Source: Methylobacterium pseudosasicola
GTDB lineage: Bacteria > Pseudomonadota > Alphaproteobacteria > Rhizobiales > Beijerinckiaceae
NCBI RefSeq assembly: GCF_900114535.1
Contig: NZ_FOTK01000003.1
Location: forward strand, 124,001 to 188,000
Length of the DNA stretch: 64,000 bases
Direction of reading: 5' to 3'
Shown here: piece after piece, positions 19,056 through 28,514 of the stretch
Layout of the letters: every line of letters begins with the position of its first letter
Position numbering within the stretch: the first letter of the stretch is position 1
Translations under genes and position numbers: made by a program
Notes under the pieces: model-generated
Seen by the model: the letters and a program-made list of their open reading frames with translations, nothing else
Told to the model about the DNA's origin: nothing
Databases searched by the model: none

Positions 19056-19694
19056 ATGCTTACGCTCGATCATCTCACCGTCATCGCTCCAACCTTGTCG
19101 GAGGGCGTCGAGCATGTTCGTGCCTGCCTCGACCTCGACGTGCCATTCGGGCAGCGGCACGCTTACATGGGCACCTACAACCATCTGCTACAGCTCGGTG
19201 ACCAGATCTATCTGGAGATCGTTACGGTCGATCCCGATGCCGAGCGCCCCGACCGCACCCGCTGGTTCGGCCTCGATGATCGCCTGCGGGTCAAACGGGA
19301 TTGGGATGCTGGCCGCCGCCTCCGTGGCTGGGTCGCGAGAACCGATGACATCGACCGCGTGCTCGAAGGTCGCGAGGCCATCTTCGGCCGAAAGGTCGGG
19401 CTGCCGATCGAAGCCCCCGCATTCCACTTCACGATCCCAGACGATGGCTCCCTCCCCATGGATGGCGGCGTTCCCTCCATCATCGACCGGCGGGGCAAGC
19501 CGCGCGCGATGGATGCCATCGCCGATCGTGACGCGCGTCTAAAGGGGTTTACGCTCGAACACCCTGAGGCCGCTCTCATTGCAGCCTTGTTGCAGGACTT
19601 GGCCATAGATCGGGCGCCGGTCGTCACCCAGGGGGCTGGGCTTCGGTATCGTGCGCAGATCGAGACGCCGGGCGGTCTCAAGGAGCTGGCTTGA
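19056..19694 (+). CDS. VOC/glyoxalase-like domain protein
   Basis: A 212-residue protein of the glyoxalase-like (Glyoxalase_3) type. The N-terminus LTLDHLTVIAPTLSEGVEHV and the GTYNHLLQLGDQIYLEIVTV strand are characteristic: a metal His and Glu would be His6 and the Glu of YLEIV. The middle and end (FHFTIPDDGSLPMDGGVPSI, FTLEHPEAALIAALLQDL) fit a second half-domain. Reaction and substrate are not predictable. It lies 80 bp after the APH-fold gene and may be co-transcribed. A half copy of the family I repeat follows the stop. Confidence 0.82.
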   Translation: MLTLDHLTVIAPTLSEGVEHVRACLDLDVPFGQRHAYMGTYNHLLQLGDQIYLEIVTVDPDAERPDRTRWFGLDDRLRVKRDWDAGRRLRGWVARTDDIDRVLEGREAIFGRKVGLPIEAPAFHFTIPDDGSLPMDGGVPSIIDRRGKPRAMDAIADRDARLKGFTLEHPEAALIAALLQDLAIDRAPVVTQGAGLRYRAQIETPGGLKELA

Positions 19695-19705
19695 ACCGTC
19701 CACCC

Positions 19706-19760
19706 TCGCGATCCCTGGAGGGCTCTTTCGAGGCCGCTGCGCGGCACCTCAGGATGAGGG
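19706..19760. repeat. Family I palindromic repeat, right half only (copy C)
   Basis: CGCGATCCCTGGAGGGCTC through CACCTCAGGATGAGGG matches the right arm of copies A and B. The left arm is absent, so this copy cannot form the long hairpin. It lies in the convergent gap between the VOC gene and the AsmA-family gene. Confidence 0.8.
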
Positions 19761-19804
19761 AGAGGGTGGGACCGGGATTCAGGCCAAAACGTCCGATGCC
19801 GCGA

Positions 19805-22800
19805 TCAGGGTCTGCCTGAAGGCGGCGCGCCCTCAGCGCCGCTGGGCTGCCCCTCGCCTGTCCCCTCGCTCCGCGCCCGGGCCTGCCGGGCGGCTTCGTC
19901 CGCCGCGGCCTTGTCGGCGGCGGCTTTGAGGGCGGCGGCGCGAGCGCGGTCCATCTCGATCCGGGCGCGGCGGCGCTGGCGCTCGATCTGGTCGACCTCG
20001 GTCAGCTCGATGGTCTCCAGCTCGCGCTGGAGCACGAAGGCGGCAAGCCCGTTCGACAGGGCGCCGACATCGAGCACCCGCTCGGGTGCCCCGAGCGAGC
20101 CGGTGAAGCCGAACTGGACGGAGGGCGAGCCGGCGCTCCAGCCCCGGGGTACCGGGCCGCCAGAGAGAATCCCCCGGGCGTCGAGGCGCTGGTTGCGCAG
20201 GTCGTAGCCGAGGGTGCCGGACCAGCGGACGGTCCCGAAATCCAGGTCGAGGGGTCCGGCCCGCATCTGGCCGCCGACGATCGTGGCCGGGCTGCTCGCC
20301 GGGGCCTTCGCCTGCGCGCCGCCCTTGGCGAGTTCCTCGGCGACCAAGGCCTGGAGCCGGCCCTCCCGCAGGGGATCGTCGATCTCCACCGCTCGGGCGA
20401 GCGCACGGCCGAGGGCCGATGGGTCGGCCTCCGGGACGCTCAGATCCTTGAGGGTGAGGTTGCCGCTGCCGGAGAGATTCTCGGCGAGGCCCGGAAGGGT
20501 CTCGGCATTGGTGGTGAAGCGCAGGGACGCGGTCAGGCGCCCGCCGATCGGGCCGGACCCGGCCAGGGCCGCGAGCGCGACATCGTCGAGACCGCCCTCC
20601 CCCGCAATCGTGGCTTCGGGCCCGCGGCGGGTGAGCGTCGCCGAGCCGGCGATCCGGCCGCCTGCGAAGTTCGCTGTAAGGTTGCGCAGGGTCAGGGCGC
20701 CGTCGGCGAGTCCCAGGGCGACGCTGGCCTCCGTGGCGGTGAGACCGCGGCCGAGGTCGAGACTCGCGACCCGGGCATCGAGGGCGAGGGGCGCGATGGG
20801 CTGCGGCGCGGCTCCGAAGCGGTCGGCTTTGGCCGGGTCCGGCGGAAGCAGCAGGGCGGTGGCCAGCTGCAGCACTGACAGGCGGTCGAGGCTGAGACGG
20901 CCGCGCAGCGCCCCGCCCGGCGCCCGCAGAAGCCTGCCGCTCAAGCTCGCGCCGGCGATCTTGCCCGTGGTGTCGGCGGCGATGTCGCCGCCGTCCTTGG
21001 CGAGGACGAAGGTGAGGTCGGCCGGCCAGGCGCCGGGGCTGAGCCGGGCGGCGCCGGCCAGGGTCAGGAATGGGCCGAGGTCGGCCGTGTCGGCCCGGAT
21101 TGCGCCGGCATTCGGCAGGGCGTCGGGGCCGACCAGGATCGGCCGGGCGGTGGCGAGCTTCAGGCCGGCGAGGGTGCCGTTGACGGTCAGCGCGAGCGTG
21201 TCGGCGTCCGGCCGCTCGGCGCTCAGGTGGAGTTCTGCGGGCTGCTGCAGGCCGGCGATGTCGGTGCGTCCGAACCAGACGCCCGCCCGGGGCGCGGTGA
21301 GCGTCGCGCTCCCGCCCTCGATCCGCGTGCCGCGGCTCGCGAGCGTCAGGTCGAGGGTGCCGCCGCCGGCATTGCCCCGGGCCTGGCTGCGCAGGGCATC
21401 GGCCGCGCCGCCCTCCCGGTCCAGGGTGACGGCGAGGTCGAGGGGCGCCTCGCGCAGGAAGGCAGGCAGCAGGCGGATCTCGCCGACCCAGACCCGTTCG
21501 AGCAGGCCGAGCAGCGGCGCCGCCACCGGGGCCTTCAGCCGCCCGGAGACGCGGCCGGTCCCATCCGCACCGATCCGGCCGGACAGTTTCGCGCTCGCCC
21601 CCGCGAGATCGGTGACATCGAGGCTGTCGACCACGAGGCTCGACCCGTCCGACTGGATGCTCGCCGCGATCGTGCCGTTGCCGGAGCCCGCCGGCCCGTA
21701 GCGCACGTCCTTGGCCTCGAGGGTCAGGGCGAGGTCGTGGTCGCGCAGGCTGCCCAGCGTCGTCCCCACCGGCGGCAGGGCGGCGATGTCGATGCCGCTG
21801 GCGCGGATCTGGGCGTCGAAGCGTCCGCGCGCGCCCGCCTCCGCGGCGGTGTAGCGGGCATTGCCGGTGATGCGCGCCGGCCCCAGGCCGAGGCGCAGGT
21901 TGCGCAGGGACAGGCTGGAGGCGGCCGCGGACAGGTCGGCCGCCGCCTCGATCCGGCGCCCGTCGAGGAGCGCGGTCAGCGGCCCGTCCAGGCCGAGCCG
22001 GCGCAGGTAGCGTCCGAGCGGGTCCGAATCCGCGGCGGTCAGCGCCACCGGGCCGGTGAGGCGGAACGGCGCCGCCTCGATCTGCCCGCTCACCGTGAGG
22101 GTCGCGTCGCCGGGCCCGACCGCCGACAGGCGCCGCAGCAGCAGGCCGCCCGCGCGCTCCACGGTGCCGGCGAGCGCAAGGTTCGACCATTCCTCGCCGC
22201 CGAGCACCAGGGTGCCCACCGCGAGGTCGAGGTCGAGCATCGCCGGCAGGCCGCGCCCGAGATCCGGGACGCCGCGGGCGATCAGGGCCTGGCCCTCGGG
22301 CGAGGCCAGGAAGGCGTCGAGGTCGAGGCGGCGGCCGTCCAGGTTCAGGGCGGCGCGCCACTGGCGCAGGTCGAGCCGGCCGGTTCCCGCGAACCGCAGG
22401 GCGCGCCCGCCCGGGTCGATCGCGAGCTCGACGCCCTCGAACCGCACCTGCGTGCCGCGAGCCTTGAACGTCCCGCCGAGCGAGAACGGCAGATAGGGAC
22501 CCGCCGCCTGGGTCGGCGGCCCGACCACGAGGCGGGCCGAGCCCTCGGATTCGATCAGCGCGCCCCCGTCGGCCTCGTTCGGCACCAGGCCGAGGCGGGC
22601 ATCCGCCTCGAAGCGCGGATGCATGTCGCCGCCGCCCGCGATCTTCACGGCGAGCCGGCCATCCGCCCCCGGTGTGCCGCTCACCGCCCGGAACGGGACG
22701 CCGCCGGTCGTGCCCTCCACCCGCCAGGGCCCGACCAGGGCGGGGGCCTGGAGGCGCAGGTCCTGGACGTAGAGCTGGTCGGTCCGGCCCGTGGCCGGCA

Positions 22801-23251
22801 CCTGCGTGGTCACGAGGAATTGTTGGACGTGCAGGTCCTCGATGGCGAGGTCGCGGGCGCGCAGGGCCTCGCCGAGCTCGGGCGGGATCCGCAGGGCGTC
22901 GCCGCCGGCCACCGGGAGCTTGATCTCGGCGCGGCCGATCCGCGTCTCGGTGAAGCGGAACTCGCCCTTCAGGAGCGGCGCCAGGGCGATCTCGGCCTTG
23001 ACGAAGCGGGCGTCCAGGCTCGGCCGGTTCGGGTCGGTGCCCAGATGCAGCCGGTCGATCCGCAGCCGCGGCGAAGGCAGGAGCCGGACCTCGATCCGGC
23101 CGTCGGTCCGGGCCGGCACGCCCAGGGACCGGGCGAGCGCCCGCTCGACGAGGCCGCGCTGGGCCTGCCAATCGATGATGGGCGGGACGGCCAGAGCCGC
23201 GACGAGAACCAGGATGACGGCGCCCGCCAGCGCGGTCAGAAGATCACGCAC
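19805..23251 (-). CDS. AsmA-family membrane-anchored protein
   Basis: A 1148-residue envelope protein of the AsmA/AsmA-like group. An N-terminal membrane anchor (TALAGAVILVLVAALAVPPI) is followed by the AsmA opening motif VPARTDGRIEVRLLPSPRLR. A very long periplasmic beta-rich region comes next, with a C-terminal AsmA-like domain (LPGLAENLSGSGNLTLKDLS). The end is charged and coiled (DQIERQRRRARIEMDRARAA). AsmA relatives act in outer-membrane or lipid homeostasis. I start at the GTG at 23251, where the signal-anchor begins; the frame upstream to 23494 is not protein-like. It is divergent from uvrD with about 175 bp between. Confidence 0.87.
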   Translation of the reverse strand: MRDLLTALAGAVILVLVAALAVPPIIDWQAQRGLVERALARSLGVPARTDGRIEVRLLPSPRLRIDRLHLGTDPNRPSLDARFVKAEIALAPLLKGEFRFTETRIGRAEIKLPVAGGDALRIPPELGEALRARDLAIEDLHVQQFLVTTQVPATGRTDQLYVQDLRLQAPALVGPWRVEGTTGGVPFRAVSGTPGADGRLAVKIAGGGDMHPRFEADARLGLVPNEADGGALIESEGSARLVVGPPTQAAGPYLPFSLGGTFKARGTQVRFEGVELAIDPGGRALRFAGTGRLDLRQWRAALNLDGRRLDLDAFLASPEGQALIARGVPDLGRGLPAMLDLDLAVGTLVLGGEEWSNLALAGTVERAGGLLLRRLSAVGPGDATLTVSGQIEAAPFRLTGPVALTAADSDPLGRYLRRLGLDGPLTALLDGRRIEAAADLSAAASSLSLRNLRLGLGPARITGNARYTAAEAGARGRFDAQIRASGIDIAALPPVGTTLGSLRDHDLALTLEAKDVRYGPAGSGNGTIAASIQSDGSSLVVDSLDVTDLAGASAKLSGRIGADGTGRVSGRLKAPVAAPLLGLLERVWVGEIRLLPAFLREAPLDLAVTLDREGGAADALRSQARGNAGGGTLDLTLASRGTRIEGGSATLTAPRAGVWFGRTDIAGLQQPAELHLSAERPDADTLALTVNGTLAGLKLATARPILVGPDALPNAGAIRADTADLGPFLTLAGAARLSPGAWPADLTFVLAKDGGDIAADTTGKIAGASLSGRLLRAPGGALRGRLSLDRLSVLQLATALLLPPDPAKADRFGAAPQPIAPLALDARVASLDLGRGLTATEASVALGLADGALTLRNLTANFAGGRIAGSATLTRRGPEATIAGEGGLDDVALAALAGSGPIGGRLTASLRFTTNAETLPGLAENLSGSGNLTLKDLSVPEADPSALGRALARAVEIDDPLREGRLQALVAEELAKGGAQAKAPASSPATIVGGQMRAGPLDLDFGTVRWSGTLGYDLRNQRLDARGILSGGPVPRGWSAGSPSVQFGFTGSLGAPERVLDVGALSNGLAAFVLQRELETIELTEVDQIERQRRRARIEMDRARAAALKAAADKAAADEAARQARARSEGTGEGQPSGAEGAPPSGRP

Positions 23252-23426
23252 GCTACCCGTTCCGCGAACCACCCCGCGCGGTCGCGGCACCGTGATGCCC
23301 CGCCGTCGCGTGCCCCCCTGGGCAAACTGAGATGGGCCATAGCACGATAAGTCCCGGACGGCGCCAGAGGCGGCCCCGGGATCGAATGGCCTCGACGCCG
23401 TTCGCGATTTGGTCCAGGGAAGCGGA

Positions 23427-25784
23427 ATGCAGAATGGCCCGCACGCGCAGCCCGCCGGGGACGGCGCTCCGACCTCCATCGCCGCCCGCGCCATGGGCGC
23501 CCTCCGGCGGGACGCCGCCGCCTATCTCGAAGGGCTCAACCCCGAGCAGCGCCGCGCCGTCGAGGCGACGGAGGGCCCGGTGCTGGTCCTGGCCGGGGCC
23601 GGCACCGGCAAGACCCGGGTGCTGACCACCCGGATCGCCCACCTGATCGCCACCGGCCGCGCCCGCCCCTACGACATCCTGTCGGTGACCTTCACCAACA
23701 AGGCCGCCCGGGAGATGAAGCTCCGGATCGGCGCGCTGATCGGCCCGGCCGGCGAGGGCATGCCCTGGCTCGGCACCTTCCACGCCATCGGCACCAAGAT
23801 CCTACGCCGCCATGCCGAGCTGGTCGGGCTGAAGTCGGACTTCACCATCCTCGGTACCGACGACCAACTGCGCCTGATGAAGCAGGTGATCGCCGACCAG
23901 AACATCGACGAGAAGCGCTGGCCGGCCCGGGCGCTGGCCCACACCATCGACGGCTGGAAGAACCGCGGCCTGAGCCCCGAGCAGGTGCCGCCGGGCGAGG
24001 CGACCTCCTTCGCGTTCGGCAAGGGCGGCGCGCTCTACACCGCCTATCAGGCCCGGCTCGCGACCCTGAACGCCGTCGATTTCGGCGATCTGCTGCTGCT
24101 CTGCCTCAAGCTCTGGCGCGAGAACCCAGACATCCTGGCCAATTACCAGGACCGCTTCCGCTACATCCTGGTGGACGAGTATCAAGATACGAACGTCGCC
24201 CAGTACCTGTGGCTGAGGCTGCTCGCGCAAAGTCGCAAAAATATCGCGTGCGTGGGCGACGACGACCAGTCGATCTACGGCTGGCGCGGCGCCGAGGTCG
24301 ACAACATCCTGCGCTTTGAGCACGACTTCCCGGGCGCCGTGGTGGTGCGCCTGGAGCGCAACTATCGGTCCACCGGCCATATCCTGGCCGCCGCCTCCGG
24401 GCTGATCGCCAAGAACGAGAGCCGCCTGGGCAAGACCCTGCGCACCGAGGACGAGCCGGGCGAGCGCGTCACCGTCACCGGCGCCTGGGATTCCGAGGAG
24501 GAGGCCCGCCAGCTCGCCGAGTCGATCGAGTCGCTCCAGGCCAAGCAGCATCCCCTGTCGGAGATCGCCGTGCTGGTGCGGATCTCGGCGCAGATGCGCG
24601 AGATCGAGGATCGCTTCGTCCAGCTCGGCCTGCCCTACCGGGTGATCGGGGGCCCGCGCTTCTACGAGCGCGCGGAGATCCGCGACGCGCTGGCTTACTT
24701 GCGCGTCACCATGAATGTCAGCGACGACCTCGCCTTCGAGCGGATCGTGAACACGCCCAAGCGCGGCCTGGGCGACGCCACCCTGCAGCAGCTTCACACC
24801 TACGGCCGGGCCAACCGCCTGCCGCTGCTGATCGCCGCCCAGCGCCTGTGCGAGACCGACGAGCTGAAGCCCCGGGTCCGCGCCACCCTGCGGGCGCTCA
24901 CCGAGAGCTTTTCGCGATGGGCCCGGCTCATCGAGACGCAGCCGCACAGCGAGGTCGCCCAGACCATCCTGGAGGAGTCCGGCTACACCGAGATGTGGCA
25001 GAAGGACCGCTCCGCCGACGCCGCTGGCCGCCTGGAGAACCTGAAGGAATTCGTCCGCTCGATGGAGGAGTTCCCCGACATGGCGGCCTTCCTGGAGCAC
25101 GTCTCCCTGGTGATGGAGGCCTCCGAGGCCGAGGGCGCCGAGCGGGTCTCGCTGATGACGCTCCACGCCGCCAAGGGGCTGGAATTCGACACCGTGTTCC
25201 TGCCCGGCTGGGAGGACGGCCTGTTCCCCAATCAGCGGGCGCTGGACGAGAGCGGCCGGGCCGGATTGGAGGAGGAGCGCCGCCTCGCCCATGTCGGGCT
25301 CACCCGGGCGCGCAAGCGGGCCAAGCTGTCGTTTGCGGTCAACCGGCGGATCCACGGCCTGTGGTCCTCGACGATTCCCTCGCGCTTCATCGACGAATTG
25401 CCGGAATCGGCCGTCGACGTGGTCGAGGCGCCCGCGCATTTCTCGGCCGGCGCCTCCCGGTTCGACCGCAATCCGACGCCGTTCGGATCGAGCTACGGCA
25501 CGCCCGGCTGGCAGCGCGCCCAGGCCAACACCGCCGCGGGGGCCGGCAACCGGTCCGGCTTCGGCAACGCGCCGGGCGGCCGGGCCGGCGGTCCGCGCCA
25601 GATCGAGGGCGAGCTGATCGCCAAATCGACCGGCGCGCCCTCCGCGTTCCAGGACGGCCAGCGGGTCTTCCACATGAAGTTCGGCCCTGGAACCGTAGCC
25701 GGCGTCGATGGCAACAAACTCACCGTTGACTTCGATAAAGCCGGCCGGAAGATGGTTCTCGACAGCTTCATCCAACCAGGATGA
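23427..25784 (+). CDS. uvrD: UvrD/PcrA-type ATP-dependent DNA helicase
   Basis: Superfamily 1 3'-5' helicase of 785 residues for nucleotide-excision and mismatch repair. Motifs in order: LNPEQRRAVEA (Q motif), LAGAGTGKTRVLTTRI (Walker A), VTFTNKAAREM (Ia), YILVDEYQDTN (II), VGDDDQSIYGWRGA (III), LERNYRST (IV), MTLHAAKGLEFDTVF (V) and EEERRLAHVGLTRARKR (VI). The C-terminal end VFHMKFGPGTVAGVDGNKLT is the Tudor-like tail that contacts RNA polymerase in PcrA/UvrD. The ATG at 23427 follows AGGGA by about 8 nt. No truncation is seen. Confidence 0.96.
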   Translation: MQNGPHAQPAGDGAPTSIAARAMGALRRDAAAYLEGLNPEQRRAVEATEGPVLVLAGAGTGKTRVLTTRIAHLIATGRARPYDILSVTFTNKAAREMKLRIGALIGPAGEGMPWLGTFHAIGTKILRRHAELVGLKSDFTILGTDDQLRLMKQVIADQNIDEKRWPARALAHTIDGWKNRGLSPEQVPPGEATSFAFGKGGALYTAYQARLATLNAVDFGDLLLLCLKLWRENPDILANYQDRFRYILVDEYQDTNVAQYLWLRLLAQSRKNIACVGDDDQSIYGWRGAEVDNILRFEHDFPGAVVVRLERNYRSTGHILAAASGLIAKNESRLGKTLRTEDEPGERVTVTGAWDSEEEARQLAESIESLQAKQHPLSEIAVLVRISAQMREIEDRFVQLGLPYRVIGGPRFYERAEIRDALAYLRVTMNVSDDLAFERIVNTPKRGLGDATLQQLHTYGRANRLPLLIAAQRLCETDELKPRVRATLRALTESFSRWARLIETQPHSEVAQTILEESGYTEMWQKDRSADAAGRLENLKEFVRSMEEFPDMAAFLEHVSLVMEASEAEGAERVSLMTLHAAKGLEFDTVFLPGWEDGLFPNQRALDESGRAGLEEERRLAHVGLTRARKRAKLSFAVNRRIHGLWSSTIPSRFIDELPESAVDVVEAPAHFSAGASRFDRNPTPFGSSYGTPGWQRAQANTAAGAGNRSGFGNAPGGRAGGPRQIEGELIAKSTGAPSAFQDGQRVFHMKFGPGTVAGVDGNKLTVDFDKAGRKMVLDSFIQPG

Positions 25785-26214
25785 CAGCTTTCCCGCCGAT
25801 CAAGCCCGGACGTTTCAGGGCGGCAGGATCGGCCGGCTTCGCCCGTGCGGGCGGGGAGGATCGAGGTCGTGCAGGGTGCCGCGTCATCCCGTGTCCCCGG
25901 CCAGTTCTCCGGCCTTCGGCCTGATGCAGCCTTGCCAGCCTCCGGGCTTTTTCCGCACCGCAGAACCAACCGTCACCCCCTGGTCACACCCTCCGAGCAA
26001 ACGTCAGTCGCGAATCACGTTGGTGCGACGCTTGCACTGCGTATTCGACCCCGGGCGAGGCGGCGTGACGCTCTCCACAGGCGAACAAGCACGGGGCGGA
26101 ACCTTCGGCATGGCGCCGGAATTAGTTTCGCAATAGAATAAATCCGGGAGCACTTAGGTAAACGGTAGTTCATCGACAGATCCAGGTTGGCAAGTCCCGT
26201 TGGAGTGTTGATCC
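25785..26214. other. Intergenic region upstream of phoH-like gene
   Basis: 430 bp between uvrD and the PhoH-like gene. The first 300 bases are GC-rich without a convincing frame; 26120-26180 is AT-rich and probably contains the promoter. GTTGGAG before the ATG at 26215 is a likely ribosome site. Confidence 0.45.
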
Positions 26215-26931
26215 ATGAAGAGACGCCGCACACGACTTGAACTGGTTGAAGACCGTACGCCCCGTATTCATCGCACCCGCTTCGACGAAGAGCGCAACCT
26301 CAGCCCCATACAACCGCTTACCGAACGCCAGGCCGAATATCTCGACGCCCTGGCCAGCTCCGCCCAGGTGATCGTCCTCGGGCCCGCCGGCACCGGCAAG
26401 ACCTTCATCGCCGGGACCCGCGCCGCCGACCAGCTCCGCCAGCGCCGCATCTCCAAGGTCGTCATCACCCGTCCGAACGTGCCATCGGGCCGCTCGCTGG
26501 GCTTCTTCCCCGGCACCTTGGAAGAGAAGATCGCCCCCTGGGTCGCCCCGCTCACCGAGGCCATGAAGGAGCGGATGGGCCAGGCCGCCTTCGAGATCGC
26601 ACTCAAGACCGGCGATATCGAGATCGTGCCGTTCGAGGTGATGCGCGGGCGCACCTTCAAGAACTGCCTGGTGATCCTTGACGAGGCGCAGAACACCACC
26701 ACGGCCGAGATCAAGATGTTCCTGACCCGGATCGGCGACGATTGCCAGGTCATCATCAACGGCGACGTCTCCCAAACCGACCTGCGCGAGACCTCGGGCC
26801 TGCGCACGGTCATGCACCTGATCAAGAGCCGGATGATGCCGATCCCGGTGGTCGAGTTCACCCGCGACGACATCGTCCGCTCCGGCATCTGCGCCGAATG
26901 GGTGAAGGCGTTCGAGGAAACGAATCTCTAA
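26215..26931 (+). CDS. PhoH-like P-loop ATPase
   Basis: A 238-residue cytosolic ATPase of the PhoH family, thought to act on RNA. The Walker A motif is VIVLGPAGTGKTFIA and Walker B is CLVILDEAQNTTTAEIK; ITRPNVPSGRSLGFFPGTLE and INGDVSQTDL are family-specific blocks. It lacks the KH or PIN extensions of longer PhoH proteins. It is not next to ybeY or a miaB-like gene, so it is the stand-alone type. A 9-bp hairpin follows the stop. Confidence 0.92.
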   Translation: MKRRRTRLELVEDRTPRIHRTRFDEERNLSPIQPLTERQAEYLDALASSAQVIVLGPAGTGKTFIAGTRAADQLRQRRISKVVITRPNVPSGRSLGFFPGTLEEKIAPWVAPLTEAMKERMGQAAFEIALKTGDIEIVPFEVMRGRTFKNCLVILDEAQNTTTAEIKMFLTRIGDDCQVIINGDVSQTDLRETSGLRTVMHLIKSRMMPIPVVEFTRDDIVRSGICAEWVKAFEETNL

Positions 26932-26947
26932 TCCAGAAGTTGTTGGC

Positions 26948-26969
26948 GGCGGACCCTCACGGGTCCGCC
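26948..26969 (+). terminator. Hairpin after phoH-like gene
   Basis: GGCGGACCC and GGGTCCGCC form a perfect 9-bp stem with loop TCAC, 17 bases after the stop codon. No T-run follows, so it is a probable but not certain intrinsic terminator. Confidence 0.55.
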
Positions 26970-27063
26970 GTGCCCTCACCGGCACGAGACGACTCTCCGA
27001 ACCTCCCGTTTGGGAGGATGAACCGGGCGCCACGCCCGGCTACCAGAGAATTGGAGTCTCCTC

Positions 27064-27285
27064 GTGAGGAAACTGACCTTCGCCTTTGCCGTGCTGGCCT
27101 CGATCGGCGGCGCCGCCCTCATCCAGCCGGCCAGCGCCGCCCCCGGCCTGCCCTCCGGGATCTCCGCACCCGATTCCGTCACGCAGGTTCGCATGCACCC
27201 GATGGAGCGTCGGATGATGCATCGGCGCATGCACCGCCGGATGATGCATCGGCGCATGCATCACCGCGGCATGCACCGCATGTGA
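27064..27285 (+). CDS. Small secreted Met/His/Arg-rich peptide
   Basis: A 73-residue product with an N-terminal signal peptide (RKLTFAFAVLASIGGAALIQ, likely cut after PASA). The mature part of about 45 residues ends in a low-complexity array of MHRR and MMHRR units: ten His and about a dozen Met within the last 35 residues. Start is the GTG at 27064 behind GGAG. The array is encoded by a 27-bp unit repeated nearly exactly (27211-27237 and 27238-27264). Met/His richness suggests periplasmic copper or other soft-metal binding, but this is inference. A strong terminator follows 11 bp after the stop. Confidence 0.75.
   Translation: MRKLTFAFAVLASIGGAALIQPASAAPGLPSGISAPDSVTQVRMHPMERRMMHRRMHRRMMHRRMHHRGMHRM
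27211..27264 (+). repeat. 27-bp tandem repeat inside the Met/His-rich gene
   Basis: The unit beginning CGGATGATGCATCGGCGCAT occurs twice in direct, in-frame succession. It encodes the RMMHRRMHR array, so the peptide could lengthen or shorten by slippage. Confidence 0.7.
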
Positions 27286-27296
27286 TTTTCAAGATG

Positions 27297-27317
27297 CGGG
27301 GCCTTCGGGCCCCGTTT
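27297..27317 (+). terminator. Rho-independent terminator
   Basis: CGGGGCC, a TTCG tetraloop and GGCCCCG form a 7-bp GC stem, followed by TTT. It lies 11 bases after the Met/His-rich gene and is a textbook hairpin for ending that transcript. Confidence 0.75.
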
Positions 27318-27430
27318 CCCTGTGCAGATCGCTTTGGGCGTTGCTCCGCACCCCGCAGATTCCTATCTCGTCATCGTGAATCGCGCAGTCAGGCGGCCGA
27401 AGCGGCAGCCGGCCGATCCGGGAGACCACG

Positions 27431-27715
27431 ATGCCCCCCTCGAACCGACTGTTCGACGATCTCGCCCGCCTGATGACCGATGCGGCCGGTGCCGCCCAGG
27501 GCGTGCGCCGCGAGGCGGAGACGGTGGTCAAGGCGCAGGTCGAGCGCCTCGTCCGCGACCTCGACATCGCCTCTCGCGAGGAGCTCGACGTGCTGCGCGA
27601 CCTGGTGACCAATCTCCGGACCCAGAACGAGGCCCTGGCCGCCCGCGTCGCCGCCCTGGAGGCGAAATCCGGCACCGCCGGGGCCGGTGCGGCGGGGCTC
27701 AGCGAGGTGGTCTGA
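27431..27715 (+). CDS. UbiK-like accessory factor (BMFP/YqiC family)
   Basis: A 94-residue coiled-coil protein of the BMFP (YqiC/UbiK) family. In enterobacteria UbiK helps the ubiquinone-biosynthesis complex. Features: NRLFDDLARLMTDAAGAAQG at the N-terminus, an amphipathic middle, then the heptad-rich end SREELDVLRDLVTNLRTQNE and ALAARVAALEAK. Length matches the family. It precedes ybjN and proC on the same strand with about 290 bp to the next start. Orthologous function in ubiquinone synthesis is likely but not shown here. Confidence 0.85.
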   Translation: MPPSNRLFDDLARLMTDAAGAAQGVRREAETVVKAQVERLVRDLDIASREELDVLRDLVTNLRTQNEALAARVAALEAKSGTAGAGAAGLSEVV

Positions 27716-28004
27716 GTCCCCGCGGCAACGCTTCAGGCTTTTGCACAGGAAGCGCAGCCGATGATTTCGTTTCCTGTTCACCGAGCATGACCTGCACTTT
27801 GTGTCGCGAGTCACGGCCGGTCTATAGTCAGGCATAGGGTGATTCGGCGGCTGCGGGGCGATGTCCGCAGAGCTTCGACAGTCGATCGCGTCACCCCCGG
27901 CCTGTCTTCGCCGGTCGTATCAAGTTCTCGGAGTGTTCTCACACTCTTCTCGCGTCCCCGTCACGTCGGTCCGGGTCGATTCCGGGCCGTCCTTTTGGAT
28001 CGTC

Positions 28005-28514
28005 ATGCCGCTTCTCCACGTCGACTTCCACGACCCTGACCGGAACGAGCATCCGCTCGACGTCGTCGAGCGTCTGGCGTCCCTGCGCGACTGGATCTTC
28101 GACCGGGCCGAGACCGACGAGATGTCGATCACCAGCCCCGGCCGCTGGACCGACTACCATGTCGCCTTCACCTGGATCGAGGACGTGGAGGCCCTGCACG
28201 TGGCCTGCGCCTTCGACCTCAAGGTGCCGGAGCGGCAGCGGACCGAGGTGCTGCGGCTGATCGCGATGATCAACGAGCAGCTCTGGATCGGCCATTTCGA
28301 CCTGTGGTCGAGTGACAGCGTGGTGATGTTCCGGCACGCGCTGCTGCTGGCCGGCGGCGCGGTGCCGACCCACCCGCAATGCGCCACCATGATGAAGACC
28401 GCGGTGGATGCCTGCGAGCGCTACTTCCAGGCGTTCCAGTTCGTGCTCTGGGCCGGCAAGAGCGCCCGGGAGGCGCTGGACGCCGTGCTGTTCGAGACCG
28501 AAGGCGAGGCGTGA
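28005..28514 (+). CDS. YbjN-domain protein
   Basis: A 169-residue soluble protein of the YbjN family, a fold related to type III secretion chaperones with no defined enzyme activity. Recognisable blocks: PLDVVERLASLRDWIFDRAE, YHVAFTWIEDVEALHVACAF, LIAMINEQLWIGHFDLWS and the end FQFVLWAGKSAREALDAVLF. I use the ATG at 28005, where family homology begins. The stop overlaps the proC start (GTGA), so the two are translationally coupled. YbjN next to proC is a common alphaproteobacterial arrangement. Confidence 0.88.
   Translation: MPLLHVDFHDPDRNEHPLDVVERLASLRDWIFDRAETDEMSITSPGRWTDYHVAFTWIEDVEALHVACAFDLKVPERQRTEVLRLIAMINEQLWIGHFDLWSSDSVVMFRHALLLAGGAVPTHPQCATMMKTAVDACERYFQAFQFVLWAGKSAREALDAVLFETEGEA

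Noticed and set aside
21227..23350. 707-codon frame opposite the AsmA-family gene
   Set aside because: Antisense shadow; the minus-strand frame has a membrane anchor and family motifs.
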